A stretch of DNA of 64,000 nt from Peromyscus leucopus (taxonomy: Eukaryota; Chordata; Mammalia; Rodentia; Cricetidae): the NCBI RefSeq assembly GCF_004664715.2, contig NC_051065.1:147934096-147998095 (forward strand), written 5' to 3'. The stretch's first letter is position 1. Each line of letters begins with the position of its first letter. Shown in pieces: positions 12,050 to 23,475 of this stretch. Under the pieces are notes generated by a model, which saw only the letters and a program-made list of their open reading frames with translations, searched no databases and had not been told where the DNA came from. The translations under genes and the position numbers were made by a program.

Positions 12050-12270
12050 TAAAAATAAACACATCAGCCCGGGCAGGGGTGGCACACACTTTTAATCCCA
12101 GCACGTGGGAGGCAGAGGCAAGCGGAACTCTGTGAGTTCAAGGCTAGCCTGGTCTACAGAGCGAGATCCAGGACAGGCACCAAAACTACGCAGAGAAACC
12201 CTGTTCCCCAAAAATACAAAACAAAAATCAACAACAAACAACAAAACAAAACAAACAAACAAAAAACACA
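12001..12270 (+). repeat. (TA)n-rich stretch and B1 SINE with A-rich tail
   Basis: A 20-bp TA run ends near 12050. B1 at 12066-12210 (ggcaggggtggcacacactt) carries the ggacaggcaccaaaactacg variant, followed by about 60 bp of AAC/AAAC-rich tail. Confidence 0.9.
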
Positions 12271-12587
12271 TTGGAGTGAGTCTTTAGAATCTAACCCAAA
12301 GTTTTCTCTGTGCTGCTAACCTTCCTGGAAGAGTTGGCACACTGGACTGACAGGGGTGTTAAACTGCTGATGAGCTTCCTATAAGGTAACGGTTTCCACA
12401 TTTGTGTTCCGACATACATGCCCAGTTCCCCCTTGGTGACCCATCCTCCCAGCTCTTCCTTGGTCTCTGTAACCTTATCTTTCTTTCTAGAGATGTTTAG
12501 GCTACCATACTTCAGCATGTTATAATGATTCAATAGTGTGATAGAATCAGTTTGATTTCTGCCAAGTATTAAAATGTAGCCAGTCCA

Positions 12588-12760
12588 GGGGCCAGAGAGA
12601 TGGCCCAATGGGCAGGGGCATTTGCTGCTGAGACTGAAGACCTGATCTTACATGGTGAGGGGAGAGAACGGACTCCCGTAGGTTGTCCTCTGACCTTTAC
12701 ATGTATTCCATAACACACACACTCCAGCCCCTATGAATAAGTACAGGGGGGAAATTTAAG
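12588..12760 (+). repeat. B2-type SINE
   Basis: aggggccagagagatggccc, then acctgatcttacatggtgag, then gttgtcctctgacc: a diverged B2 with an eroded 3' end. Confidence 0.75.
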
Positions 12761-12839
12761 CAGCCAGTCGAGGGCTAAGGATATACCTTGACTGGTAGCA
12801 TGACTCATGAAGCCCTGAGTTTGATCTTCAAGGTCACAT

Positions 12840-12951
12840 AAACTGAACACAGTAGAATACACCTGCAATCCCCCTACCTAGGACATAGAGATCAGAAGTT
12901 CAAGGTCCCTTGGCTACATAGTGAGTTCAAGGGATATATGAGACACTGTCT

Positions 12952-13019
<68 letters not shown>

Positions 13020-13400
13020 GAAAGAAAGGAAAAGAAAAGAAAGGGAAAAATTGAGCCAAGCTAGTAATTCCAAAGAAGTTGGAAAGTAGAGGCAGGAAGA
13101 TCAGGAGTTTGAGACCAATCTGGAGAACATGAAACCCTATCTCCAAATATATCTATGGAGAGAGGTGTAGTTCAGTTGGTAGATGCTTGCCTAGTGCCCA
13201 TGAGCCCCTGGGTTCAATCCAGAGCACCACATAAAAACTGGAAACAACAAAGCAAAGTTCATGACCCAGGCATGACAGCTCACAACTGTAATCCTAACAC
13301 ATGGGAGGCTTAGTTTCCAGTTCAAACCCAGCCCCTGATACATGAGTTCCAGACCAGCCTGGGCTTACAGAGAGAGCCCTTGCCTGAAGAAAAAGAAGTG
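12840..13400 (+). repeat. B1 with 53-nt poly(A), then further SINE units
   Basis: A diverged B1 ends in an uninterrupted run of 53 A at 12953-13005 and an AAAG-rich tail. It is followed by a short B1-like unit (13060-13145), an ID-like unit (about 13155-13235, gttcagttggtagatgcttg) and another B1-like unit ending near 13400. Confidence 0.8.
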
Positions 13401-13629
13401 GTAATGAGCAAGTTTATTGTCTGCTTGAGCAGAGCTCAAAAGGTAATTGTGGGATGACAAGAAGGTTTGGTGAGAAAAGCCTTTACCTTCAAACCTGAGG
13501 ACTGCTGTCATAAATCTGGCCGGGTTCTTATAATCCACCGCCCCCCCCGCCCCCAAACAAAATACTCCTCCAGCACAGGTGACAGAGACAGGAAAATCTC
13601 CCAGGAGCTCACATGTGCAGCAGATAAAA

Positions 13630-13800
13630 CAACAGGAGAGGCAGGTGGGTCTCTGTGAGTTCCAAGCCAGCCTGGTCTACATAGTGAGTTCCAGGACAGC
13701 CAGGGCTACATAAATAAACTTTCTCTCAAACAAACAAACAAACAAACAAACAAACAAAACCCGAAGCAAAAGAAAAAGAAAAGAAAAGAAAACAACCACT
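13630..13800 (+). repeat. B1 SINE (3' part) with (CAAA)n tail
   Basis: gaggcaggtgggtctctgtg, then gttccaggacagccagggct, then about seven CAAA units and an AAAG tail. The B1 5' end is missing. Confidence 0.9.
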
Positions 13801-14014
13801 ACCACCACCTAAAGCAAGCTAACTTTATAAAGAATTGAGGTGAAAGCCTGGACTAGTTCTTGCCTAGAATCCCAGCATCTGAAAATCACAGCTTAGAAGT
13901 AGAGCACTTCCCAGCGAGACCATAGGTTTAATCTCCAGTACTGAAACACATAAGTAAAAATCAATAAAACGTTAAGTGTTGCTAGTATACTTGTGACCTT
14001 TAGGAGTGTTTATG

Positions 14015-14545
14015 AAGAGCTGGAGAGATGGCTCAGTGGTTAAGAGTGCAGGCTGCTCTTCCAGAGGTCCTGAGTTCTAGTCCCAACACCTCACAACTGT
14101 GTGTAACTCAATATCCAGAGCATCCAACACTGTCTTCTGGCTTTTGTGTATTCTCATGTATTTCTCATATCCTATATCCCTAAAAGGATTGACTTATCCA
14201 AAGTGAATCCTTTTTAAGCAAAAACTGTAGCTTGGCTATACCCTTAGCCCTGGGAAGGGACATTTTTGAGACTTCAGTAAGTCATTAACTTTATTTTATC
14301 CTTCCTTTGATCATATTATATAGTTAGATTATAGCTTAGTTAGAAATTCAATATTCTGGGACTGGAGAGATGGCTCAGCAGTTATGAGCACATACTGTTC
14401 TTCCAAAGGACCCAGGTTCAATTCCCAGCACCCACGCAGCAGCTCACAACTGTCTGTAACTCCAGTTCCAGGGGACCCGACACCCTCATACAGACATACA
14501 TGCAGGCAAAACACTAATGTTCATAAAGTGAAAATAAATTAATTT
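14015..14545 (+). repeat. Two B2 SINEs
   Basis: The first copy (about 14015-14165) has gctggagagatggctcagtg and ccagaggtcctgagttctag. The second (14355-14545) has gactggagagatggctcagc and ends in an AATAAATTAA-type tail. Confidence 0.9.
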
Positions 14546-14807
14546 TTAGGAAAAGAAAGATTAAATGTTCCAAAGGATATACAGTTATAGCACATGTTTT
14601 ATTCATCCGTTTCATCATTTTTGGCCACCTGTTGCTAATCTCCATGGATATAGGATAAAATCCCTTCCCAAAGAGTACTTGCTTGCAGTTGCAGGAAGTA
14701 AATAATTGCTGTGGGTTTTAATAAGCACTACACTATAGGGACATTTGTCATAGATAGTGGCACAAAGAAAATCAGATCTTAGTTTTGTCTGGAAGGCTGC
14801 CCTGGGG

Positions 14808-14988
14808 CAGTGGTCCTCAACTTTCCTAACGCTGTGACCCTTTAATACAGTCCCTCGTGTTGTGGTGACCCTCAACCATAAGATTATTTCATTGCTACTT
14901 CATAACTGTAATTTTGCTGTTATGAATCATAATTAAATATCCACTATGTGATCCTGTGGGAGTCATGACCCGCAGATTGAGAACAGAC
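14808..14988 (+). mobile_element. URR1-type hAT DNA transposon (non-autonomous)
   Basis: The element opens cagtggtcctcaactttcct, has the body motif taatacagtccctcgtgttg and attttgctgttatgaatcat, and closes near gattgagaacag, giving imperfect inverted termini. The bases outside, GCCCTGGG before and GCCCTAGG after, fit the 8-bp target duplication expected of hAT elements. URR1 elements are rodent-specific and do not move today. Confidence 0.85.
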
Positions 14989-15204
14989 GCCCTAGGGGAG
15001 GAAACTGATGACCAGATATGGAACTGGGACTCAGCCTGCTGGGGAGGCTGTTCAGGATGAAGGACACAAAAGAGTGAGACAGAGTTATCAACTATACTGT
15101 GTCCCCAAATTCATAACTCACTACCCAGAATATGAATCAAAGCGCCCACGTATCCTAGTGTTAGAGATTAACGGTACGAAATATTGTTTTAGATTTTCAT
15201 TTAG

Positions 15205-15552
15205 TTTTACGTGATGTGTGAATGTCTTGCCTGAATGCATGGTAGGCAGGCATGTGCACATACACCACATGTGTGCCTGTCAGATCACCTAGAATTGGGG
15301 AGATCACCTAGAATTGGGGGTACTGGTGGTTGAGAGCCACCATGTGGGTACTGGAAATTGAACCCTGGGCTTCTGTTGTTGTCGCTGTTTTGTTTTTCAT
15401 TTTTTATGTGCATTGGAGTTTTGCCTGTATGTCTGTGTGAGGATGTGGAGTTACACAGTTGTGAGCTGCCATGTGGGTGCTAGGAGTTGAACCCGGGTCC
15501 TCTGGTAGAGCACCCAGTGCCCTTAACTGTTGAGTCACCTCTCCAGCCCCTG
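15205..15552 (-). repeat. Two antisense B2 SINEs
   Basis: The copies are separated by a short gtcgctgttttg stretch. The left copy contains an exact tandem repeat of gatcacctagaattgggg at 15283-15318. The right copy ends in gtcacctctccagcccc. Confidence 0.85.
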
Positions 15553-15729
15553 ATACTAATATTTAAAAGTACAATAACTCATTTAAATAAAATGTAAAAG
15601 GAAATTTTCTCCTTATTTAACTACTTATTTCTTCTATTCTCATCTCATGTGTAGCTCAGGCTGGCCCCAAGCTCAAGGATTCCTCCTGCCTCATCCTCCT
15701 GAGGATTACACAGTTCCTTTTTTTTATTT

Positions 15730-16300
15730 TAATTTATTTTATATGTACAAGTGTTTTGCCTGCATGTATGTCCATTCGTGCATCATGTGTAATAATGCTT
15801 GGTGTCCACAGAAGCCAGAGAGGGCATCAGATCCCCTAGGACTTGAGTTACAGGCTTTTTTTTTGTTGTTTTTTTTTTTGTTTTTTGTTTTTTGTTTTTT
15901 GAGACAGGGTTTCTCTGTGTAGTTTTGTGCCTTTCCTGGAACTCCCTTTCCTGGAACTCCCTCTGTAGTCCAGGCTGGCCTCGAACTCACAGAGATCCGA
16001 GTTACAGGCTTTATAGGCAGTTGTGAGCTGCCGTGTGGGTACTGGGAGTGGAATCCAGGTCCTCTAGAAGCAGCCAGTGCTCTAGAACCATCTTTCCAGC
16101 CCCAATGTGTTTTATTTATGTGTGTATGTATATGTATTTGAGCGCCTGTGGAGTCCAGAAGGGTAGGTCAGATCCCTGGAGCTAGAGTTACAGGAAGCTG
16201 TGAGCCACCTGATGTGGGTGCTGCGAACTGAACTCTGGTCCTCTAAGAGAGCAGCGAGTGAGTGCCCTTAATCAGCGACCTTCTCTCCAGCCTCTCCCGC
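15730..16300 (-). repeat. B2 with nested 5'-truncated B1, then another B2
   Basis: A B1 in antisense orientation (15858-15998) interrupts an antisense B2 and is flanked by GAGTTACAGGCTT at 15845-15857 and 15999-16011, which is a target duplication. The B1 stops at agagatcc, so its own 5' part was never copied, and it carries an internal repeat of tcctggaactccct. A second antisense B2 follows to about 16300. Confidence 0.9.
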
Positions 16301-16354
16301 AGTATTCTAATGCCTGTGAGTGACAGGTATTACTACTATAAAGCAAAAGTACCA

Positions 16355-16505
16355 AGCTGGCCATGGTGGCACAGGTCTTTAATTCTAGCGCTAGGGAGGT
16401 AGAGGCAGGTGGATCTCTTTGAGTTCAAGTCCAGCCTGGTCTACATAGTGAGTTCCAGGACAGTCAGAGCTACGTCGAAAAACAAAAGCAAAACCAAAAA
16501 ACCGA
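16355..16505 (+). repeat. B1 SINE
   Basis: gctggccatggtggcacagg to an acaaaagcaaaacc tail. Confidence 0.9.
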
Positions 16506-16730
16506 AAGGATCTCTAGATGGCAGATTTAAAGTCTTACAACTTACTACAAAAAAAGTTAGGAAGTGGAAGCCAGGTACCTAGCGAGTCCGAGGCCAACCT
16601 GCACTCTGAGAGAGGGTGGTCGGGAGATTGTTGCTATCTGTATGCTCTGCTATTAATTCACCAGCCACCAAAGCTTTCCATATGCCAGATACTACAAACT
16701 GTAAAACTGTTTTCAAATTACGCCATTTTT

Positions 16731-16887
16731 TTTTTTTTTTGGTTTTTCGAGACAGGGTTTCTCTGTGTAGCTTTGCGCCTCTCCTGAAACTCACTTGGTA
16801 GTCCAGGCTGGCCTCGAACTCACAGAGATCCGCCTGGCTCTGCCTCCCAAGTGCTGGGATTAAAGGTGTGCGCTACCACCGCCCGGC
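16731..16887 (-). repeat. Young full-length B1 SINE with target duplication
   Basis: Antisense B1 from its poly(T) to gcccggc, close to consensus, of the gctttgcgcct type. AAATTACGCCATTTTT flanks it at 16715-16730 and 16888-16903, a 16-bp target duplication. Confidence 0.95.
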
Positions 16888-16924
16888 AAATTACGCCATT
16901 TTTATTGTAAAATTGCCCCCCTCT

Positions 16925-16928
<4 letters not shown>

Positions 16929-16976
<48 letters not shown>
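16929..16976. repeat. (CA)n microsatellite
   Basis: About 24 uninterrupted CA units. Confidence 0.98.
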
Positions 16977-16978
<2 letters not shown>

Positions 16979-17189
16979 ATCAGTTCTACTACTTTAATAA
17001 CTATTCAACCACTCAACCAGTCCTTAATACGTGGGAATAGTCATAACAAAAAGCAAGAAACATTGCCCATCTCTTCAGCATATTGGAACCTGTCAGTCCT
17101 GAGTCAAATGCTCATGTCGATGAGGTCTGTGAGATCTTTTGAGGCATTCAGCCCAGTGGATGACTTAAGTACTGATGAAGATGGAAAGC

Positions 17190-17320
17190 CAATTATAGAC
17201 GCAACCTGGTTTGAGGCTAACCTGGTCTACATTGTGAGTTCCAGGCCAACCAGGGCTACATAGTGAGGCCCTATCTCAAAAACAGACAATAACAAAATAA
17301 ATTTATTATTTTAAAAAAAT
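17190..17320 (+). repeat. B1 3' fragment
   Basis: acctggtttgaggctaacct, then attgtgagttccaggccaac, then a gccctatctcaaaaac end. Confidence 0.75.
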
Positions 17321-17579
17321 CAAAATGAACAATTTACTACAAAATGCCCTAAAACTGCCTTCGCTTCTGTATGTCCAGCCCCTGTGGTCAGCCAGCCGAC
17401 TGGGATTTTTGGGCATGATGGTGACGGGTGAGGGTGGTACAGAGTCTTCCGTTTTCCCTTATTCTACTGTTACTGTCTTCTTGGTTTTGTCCTCTGTGGC
17501 CAAGCACTGGGTGATCCAGTGAGCCACCACATTGGGCTGACGCTTGGTCTTGTCCTGTTTTAAATTATTATTATTGTAC

Positions 17580-18000
17580 GTGTGAGCTTTGTGTGCATGT
17601 GGAGGTCAAAGGTCGCCTTTGTTCTTGCTGCTCTGCACACTCGGGGTTCACTGTCTCTTGAGCTTCCAGGCAGGTTCTCCCTTTCTCTGCCTCCCATCCC
17701 CGCTTAGGAGTGCCAGGGTTGCCGATGCTGATTTTTATTCATGTGTGTATCTGTGCTTGTGTGTGCATAGGTGTCTGCAGAAGCCAGAAGGTACTGAATG
17801 CCCTGGAGCTGTAGTTGCAGGCATGCGTGAGCCACCTGCTATGCGTGCTGAGGATGGAACTGCAGCCTTGAGCAAGAGCAACAGCACTCTTACAGCAAAG
17901 CCCTCTCCGGGTTTGGTGCTTTTAGGATTCCGGGGATGGAACTCAGGTCATCGGGTTTCCACATTAAGGACTTTTGTCCACTGAGTCATCCTGCAGGCGG
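17580..18000 (-). repeat. Diverged antisense B2-type elements
   Basis: gtgcatgtggaggtcaaagg, then agaagccagaaggtactgaa, then aggttgcaggcatgcgtgag-like text and ggactgagtcatcctgcagg. Several partial copies are fused, and boundaries are uncertain. Confidence 0.6.
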
Positions 18001-18184
18001 GGACTGTGATTTAAATTTTAAAATATGACGCAGAGATGATGAACACACTATTTAACAGTATCAGTCCACTTTCTGTTGCTATAATAATATACTTGAGCTA
18101 TATAGCCCAACCTAACCTGGGATTCTTGGTCCTCCTGCCTCACTCTCCCAAGGTCTAGGACTGAAAGCCTGACTTAGAAAAGGA

Positions 18185-18331
18185 GTTTCGGGGCTTGTGA
18201 AATGGCTCAGAGAATAAAGACACTTGTTGTCAAGCCTGACAGCTGAGTTCAATTCCTGGGGCCTCGTGGTGGAAGGAGAGAAAAGACTCCCAAAAGTTGT
18301 CCTCTGACCCCCGAAAGATGTGTGTGCTGTG

Positions 18332-18365
<34 letters not shown>

Positions 18366-18372
18366 CAATAAA
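18185..18372 (+). repeat. B2-type SINE ending in (CA)15
   Basis: ggcttgtgaaatggctcaga to a CA run at 18336-18365, then caataaag. Confidence 0.85.
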
Positions 18373-19230
18373 GTGCTGGCCCAGGCTTTGCTTCTTAAAG
18401 GTCTCACTTTTCTAACATCACTACACTGGACCAGGCTTCCAGCACAGGAACCCCTGGAGAATGCACTTATCCGCCCATGGCACACAGTAGTCAACTGTGC
18501 AGAGTTCCAGGGCAATCTTGACTCATCTTGGAGCTCTACATACTACGTTGTGCCACACGGGATGATTTTAACATGCTAATTGTGAATGTGATGAATTTGT
18601 CTCGAGAGTCTTCCATCAGCACCGTTAGCTATTTGTTGCTAGCGCTCTGGACATGTAGAGTTAAAGAAAGCCTGCGTGCTTTGGTGTAGGTTAACACATT
18701 TATTTCTTCTCAGCCAGCTTTACCCTAGTTCTCTGACCCAGAAGCATGGCTGCATCACTTTGCCATTGCCAAATGCTTGGGTAGAGTCTTAAGTTACTAC
18801 TACATAAACTTGTTTGCTCATTCATTCTGTTTGCTGTTCATTCATATATATCTAGTACTGTGTAAAGTACCTGAGGATAGATAAAAGGTCCCAAGTCTCT
18901 TGCTTTGAAAGTGTGAATTAGGGTGACGAGGAAGAAAAAGTAAGGACCCGGGAACAGATGGAGAAATCGGCTTTCTAGTGGAGGTGATGTCTCAGCCAAA
19001 ACATGGGGTCACTCCCGCCCCCATGGCAGCACACACTTGCAGTCCCTGTACTCAGGAAGCTGACCTGAAAGCATGTTTTCCCTTGAGTGTACATTCTAAA
19101 TTCCCGGGATAATGTTAGAAGCGTGCCAGTGAGTCAAGAGCCGACCTGTACCGTGTACCCGCATCTCACATGATCACTGAATGCTTGAAGTAGGGCAAGT
19201 GCAACTGAGTGACTTCTTTAAGTTCATTTG
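18373..19230. other. Unique intergenic DNA, nothing recognised
   Basis: About 850 bp without recognised repeats or protein similarity. Confidence 0.5.
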
Positions 19231-19234
19231 TTTG

Positions 19235-19550
19235 TTTGTTTATGGTTTTTCCAGGCAGGGTTTCTTTGGAAGCCTATTCTAGAACTCACTCTGTAGACCA
19301 GGCTGGACTGCACTCACAGAGATCCACCTGTCTCTGCCTCCCAAGTGCTGGGATTTTTTTTTTTTTTTTTGGTTTTTCGAGACAGGGTTTCTCTGTGTAG
19401 CTTTGCGCCTTTCCTGGAACTCACTTGGTAGCCCAGGCTGGCCTCGAACTCACAGAGATCCGCCTGCCTCTGCCTCCCGAGTGCTGGGATTAAAGGCGTG
19501 CGCCACCACTGCCCGGCAATGCTGGGATTAAAGGTGTTGGGCCACCCAGC
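19235..19550 (-). repeat. B1 inserted into an older B1
   Basis: An antisense B1 is broken at gtgctgggatt by a near-consensus antisense B1 (19356-19517). TGCTGGGATT occurs at 19346-19355 and again at 19520-19529, where the older copy resumes with aaaggtgttgggccacc. Confidence 0.9.
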
Positions 19551-19706
19551 AAGTTCATTCAATTTTTACTCAAATTCATATGTAAAAACAGGCAATGTGG
19601 TGGATGAAACTAAAGCAGTGTGCAGAGTAGAAGAAGCTGGGCAGAGTGGTGCACTGGGGAGGAGGAGCTGTGAATTCCAGACCAGCCCTGTGAGACTGTG
19701 TTGGGC

Positions 19707-19710
<4 letters not shown>

Positions 19711-19759
<49 letters not shown>

Positions 19760-19850
19760 CTACAGTAATGTAAAACATTTTTGTAACACAGTCGTTACTA
19801 TTATCATTACATTCAGATTTATTTGTCTATGGGGTGGCACACTCATGCCA

Positions 19851-19888
<38 letters not shown>

Positions 19889-20215
19889 AACTTTCAGAAG
19901 CTATTGTCCATCATGTGGGTCCAGGTGATGACACTCAGGTCACTGGGTTCAAGACAAGTGCCCTCACCCAGTGTTCTTAACCTCTGAGCTGAGCCATCTC
20001 TCCAGCCCCTGCTGTTACCATTTTCTTTCCTTTTTCTTTTTTATTTTATGTGCATTGGTGTTTTGCCTGCATGTGTGTGGGGGGGGGGGGTCAAATGCCC
20101 TGGAACTAGAGTTACAGACAGTTGTGAGCTGCCCTGTGGTTGCTGGGAATTGAACCTGGGTCCTCTGGAAGAGCAGCCAGTGCTCCTAACCGCTGAGCCA
20201 TCTCTCCAGCCCCAG
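19711..20215 (-). repeat. Two (TG)n tracts and two antisense B2 SINEs
   Basis: TG runs lie at 19711-19758 and 19853-19886. The second starts an antisense B2 that ends catctctccagcccct near 20008. Another B2 at about 20035-20215 contains a run of ten G. Confidence 0.9.
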
Positions 20216-20239
20216 TAGTTATCATTTTAAAAGGGCATT

Positions 20240-20580
20240 TCAGGCTGGGACTACAGCTCAGTGGTAGAGTACTTGACTAGCATGTATATGCAAGGCCCTA
20301 TATTCAGTACCCAGCATTGGGGGAAAAAAGAAAAGAAAAGAAAAAGGACATTTCATCTTGGTGTCTGAAACCTGAGTGTTCCAACTGAGGTGCACTGTAA
20401 GCGTAAAATAACTCACTGGATCCTGAAGGCCTGATACAACAATAGAAAAACAGATTAGGAATGATTTTTACATGGGTTACATATTAATAGGAGAATTTTG
20501 AGGGCTGAGAGGGGTATAGGTTTGCCTAGGATACATGAGGCCCCGGTTTTAATCCCCAGCACCGCAGAGAACAAAGGAGA
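20240..20580 (+). repeat. ID-like SINEs
   Basis: gctgggactacagctcagtg ... cattgggggaaaaaag (about 20240-20345). A second, more degraded unit lies near 20500-20580 (gaggggtataggtttgccta, ttttaatccccagcaccgca). Confidence 0.65.
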
Positions 20581-22000
20581 GAGGAGTGAACCAGAGAGAG
20601 GATTTGGGACAAGTCAGATGGGATAAATACTCTCTAATAAAGTTAACCTGTGCTTTTCAGTTGGGTGTGTAAGGCTGCTGGAATGTTTTACACGGTGGCC
20701 CACGGATCTCTAGTCAAAGGCGCTTTGAACCTAGGCCTTCCTGAGTAATCGCTGAAGATGTTTTGAGTAGATCGCTGTGATTTGAATTTTAGCTTAGAGT
20801 TAGCCCTACTTTGGAATTTGTTCCTGGAGACTTTGGGACAGGAAAGATCCGCGGCAGTGATGAGAACCAGCGGGCTGGAATTCGGTCTTCAGGACCAGTG
20901 GCAGTAATGAATGGTTTAAACACAGTGTCAACAGGGCAAGCAGCATTTCTCAGATTTTTCCTTTCTTCACCCCAGGGCTTCTTTTCTTTTCTTCTTCTTT
21001 TTTTAAACAGTGTTTTCAGATTCAAAGTGAATTATGGGGACACCTCACCTGGTAGAGAAAGATTAAAATCAGACAAATAAAAGCATGCGCACTGCTGTTT
21101 GTGCGGAACGGTACGAATGCAAATAGTGTGACCTGCGCAGTCTTTAGAACAGTCCCGGCTTGTGTTCCCCGGGCCTGCACAGGGCGCGTTAAAGCCTGAG
21201 TGCTCTTTTGGAGGATCCTTTGTCCTCCTGCTTAGCTTTCACACTAACAAACCTCAACACAAACTAGCAGGGGGCCGGACCGAGGTTTACACTCTGCAGG
21301 TGTCTGCATTTGGAACTGATACCCGGCCATTGTTCCCATTGTCCCCTTTCTACTGAGCACACCTCCTTTGCTCTTAGCTCCCAACTGGGTACATTTTAAA
21401 AGGTCCCTTCATACTTCCTCCTCTTTCATATCCAGCAAAGACAGAAGAGCTCACAGAGATCTCACAAGCAATCTAAGGATAGGTAGGTGTTGTTAGCGCA
21501 TGCCAGCCAGGAGGCCACTGCGGTGCGCTCCGTCCCTCAGGGTTGGTCTCCCTCACTGGGCCTCCGAGTTTACAGTCTCTTGGCATCCACTCCCGAAGTG
21601 CACCAAGGACCCCAGGCAACAGGTGGCATCCACTCCCACAATGCACCGAGAGCCTCAGGGAACTGGTCACAGTTAGGGCTCTTATCTGTTGCTCAAGATG
21701 AAGATCTAACTTGGACTCTGGCTCAGGCCACGGTAGGACAAGGCTTTGGGCATCTTTGCAGCCACTGGCTCAAACAGCATTTGTCTCAATTTGTTGAGCA
21801 CATTTTAAATTCACGAGTTTCAGCTGAATTCCAGCTGTGATCTTTAAAATACATGAATTGCGACAGGTAGAACCTTCTCTGGCACCACCCAGCACTTTGC
21901 CCGTTTCAGAGACAATCTTCAGCTTTGGAGTACCTGTCACTCCTAAATCACCAGCCCATTTCCACCCTCTGCAGTACCTCTAAAAAAGAAAATGTTTAAC
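20581..22000. other. Unique intergenic DNA with a diverged local duplication
   Basis: This is one of the longest SINE-free stretches upstream of Slc2a3. About 45 bp beginning ggcatccactccc at 21586 is repeated with changes at about 21626-21665. No exon recognised. Confidence 0.5.
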
Positions 22001-22004
22001 CTTT

Positions 22005-22140
22005 ATTTTTTTTTTCAATGCATTGTGGGTGTTTTGCCTACATGTATGTCTGTGTATCACGTGTGTGCAGTTTCTGGAAAGCCAGAAGGCATGAGATCCC
22101 CTAGGACTAGAATTACAGATGGTTGTGAGCCAGTACCAGG
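22005..22140 (-). repeat. B2 SINE fragment
   Basis: gtgttttgcctacatgtatg, then gatcccctaggactagaatt, then gatggttgtgagcc. Confidence 0.8.
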
Positions 22141-22399
22141 CCAATTTAAAAAAGAAAAAAAGGAGAGATAGACAAAAATAAAATAAAATGAAAGTAGTCC
22201 TGAATTTTGCCAAAGAAAACAGGTCTCGGGTCTATCTCCCTTTCACACTGCTTCTTTCTTTTCTTTCTTTTTTGTCTGTTTTTATTTGTTTCAAGACAGT
22301 CTTTCTCTGTGTGGGCTTGGCTGCCCTGGAGAAGGACCAGGACCCGGTTTGCTTCAGTACAACCCCTCAGTCTGGATTCTCAGCCACAAACCGAAGCTT

Positions 22400-22552
22400 T
22401 TTTTTTTTTTTTTTTTTTTGAGACAGGGTCTCTTTACGTAGCCTGGAAAGGGTCTCTATGTAGACCAGGCTAGTCACAAACTCAGAGATCCTCCTACCTC
22501 GTCCTCCCTGAGCGCTGGAACTAAAAGTATGCCTCACCACACCCAGCAACAT
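22400..22552 (-). repeat. B1 SINE, diverged
   Basis: Antisense B1 after an 18-nt T run: gagacagggtctctttacgt to cctcaccacacccagc. Confidence 0.85.
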
Positions 22553-23190
22553 TGCTTATTTCTTAACCAAGAAAACAATATTCTGTTACAGGCTTCAGGC
22601 ATCTGAGAATTAATCCTCCGCAGGCTCTTTCTCTGCATAATGTTACACCAATTGAGAACAGGCACAATCTTGGACCTTCACAACTCATTCATTTATTCCT
22701 CCAATCAGTGTAGGCAAAGAAGGAGCAGCCTCTGGCTGCTTTCCACCTCTGTGGCCACATCCCTGTGCTCTCAGGAAGAGAGAACAAGAAACAAGGAGTT
22801 CAGACTCCAGTCCCACGATGTGGAGGGCTGGCGGCCAGCCCCAGAGTAGAGCCCAGTCTGTGGGAGGCCCAGAGTTTTGTGCCCCTGGCAAGAGTGGAAA
22901 AGAGATATTTTGATGCATAATAAATAGAAATGAGAGGGAGAAAGACAGATAGACATCATGGTTCTTACAACAAGCTACAAGGCCGGCCATGAACCTCCTG
23001 TGTTCTTTATCATCACGGAAGGCTACTGGCCTTGAAGAACTGAATTATTAGTTTGTTCATTTCTATGAGACCAGCAAGGAGCCCAGACTGGCCTGAGACT
23101 AAGGATTCTTCTCTTCTGAGAGGTAAGACTTCAGGCATGCCACTGTGCCTGCCTTGAATTGTTAATTCTAATAAAATCAAATTTTTAAAT
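22553..23190. other. Unique intergenic DNA, nothing recognised
   Basis: About 640 bp. The minus-strand frame at 22685-22990 shows no recognisable family. Confidence 0.5.
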
Positions 23191-23194
23191 AATA

Positions 23195-23475
23195 AGCCTG
23201 GTGGTGGAGGGGCACATCTTTAATCCCAGTACTCTATCCAGGAGACAGACAGATCTCTGAGTTCAAGGCCAGCCTGGTCTACATATTGAGTTCCAGGACA
23301 GCCAGGGCTATACAGATGAACCCTGCCTCAAAAAAAACACAAAAGAAAACAAACAAACAAACAAAAAGAGGACAACTTTGTGGAGTTGGCTCTCTCTTGG
23401 CACCATGTGGGTCCCAGGGTCGAACTCAGGCTTCTCGGCAAGTGCCTTTACCTGCCGAGCCAAAGTCTTGAAAAC
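23195..23475 (+). repeat. B1 SINE and adjoining antisense B2 fragment
   Basis: B1 (cctggtggtggaggggcaca to a caaacaaacaaacaaa tail near 23370) is followed by part of an antisense B2 (ggctctctcttggcaccatg, then acctgccgagcca). Confidence 0.8.

Noticed and set aside
18060..18120. Possible old transposon end (gtccactttctgttgctata)
   Set aside because: It resembles common mammalian repeat ends, but is too short to name a family.
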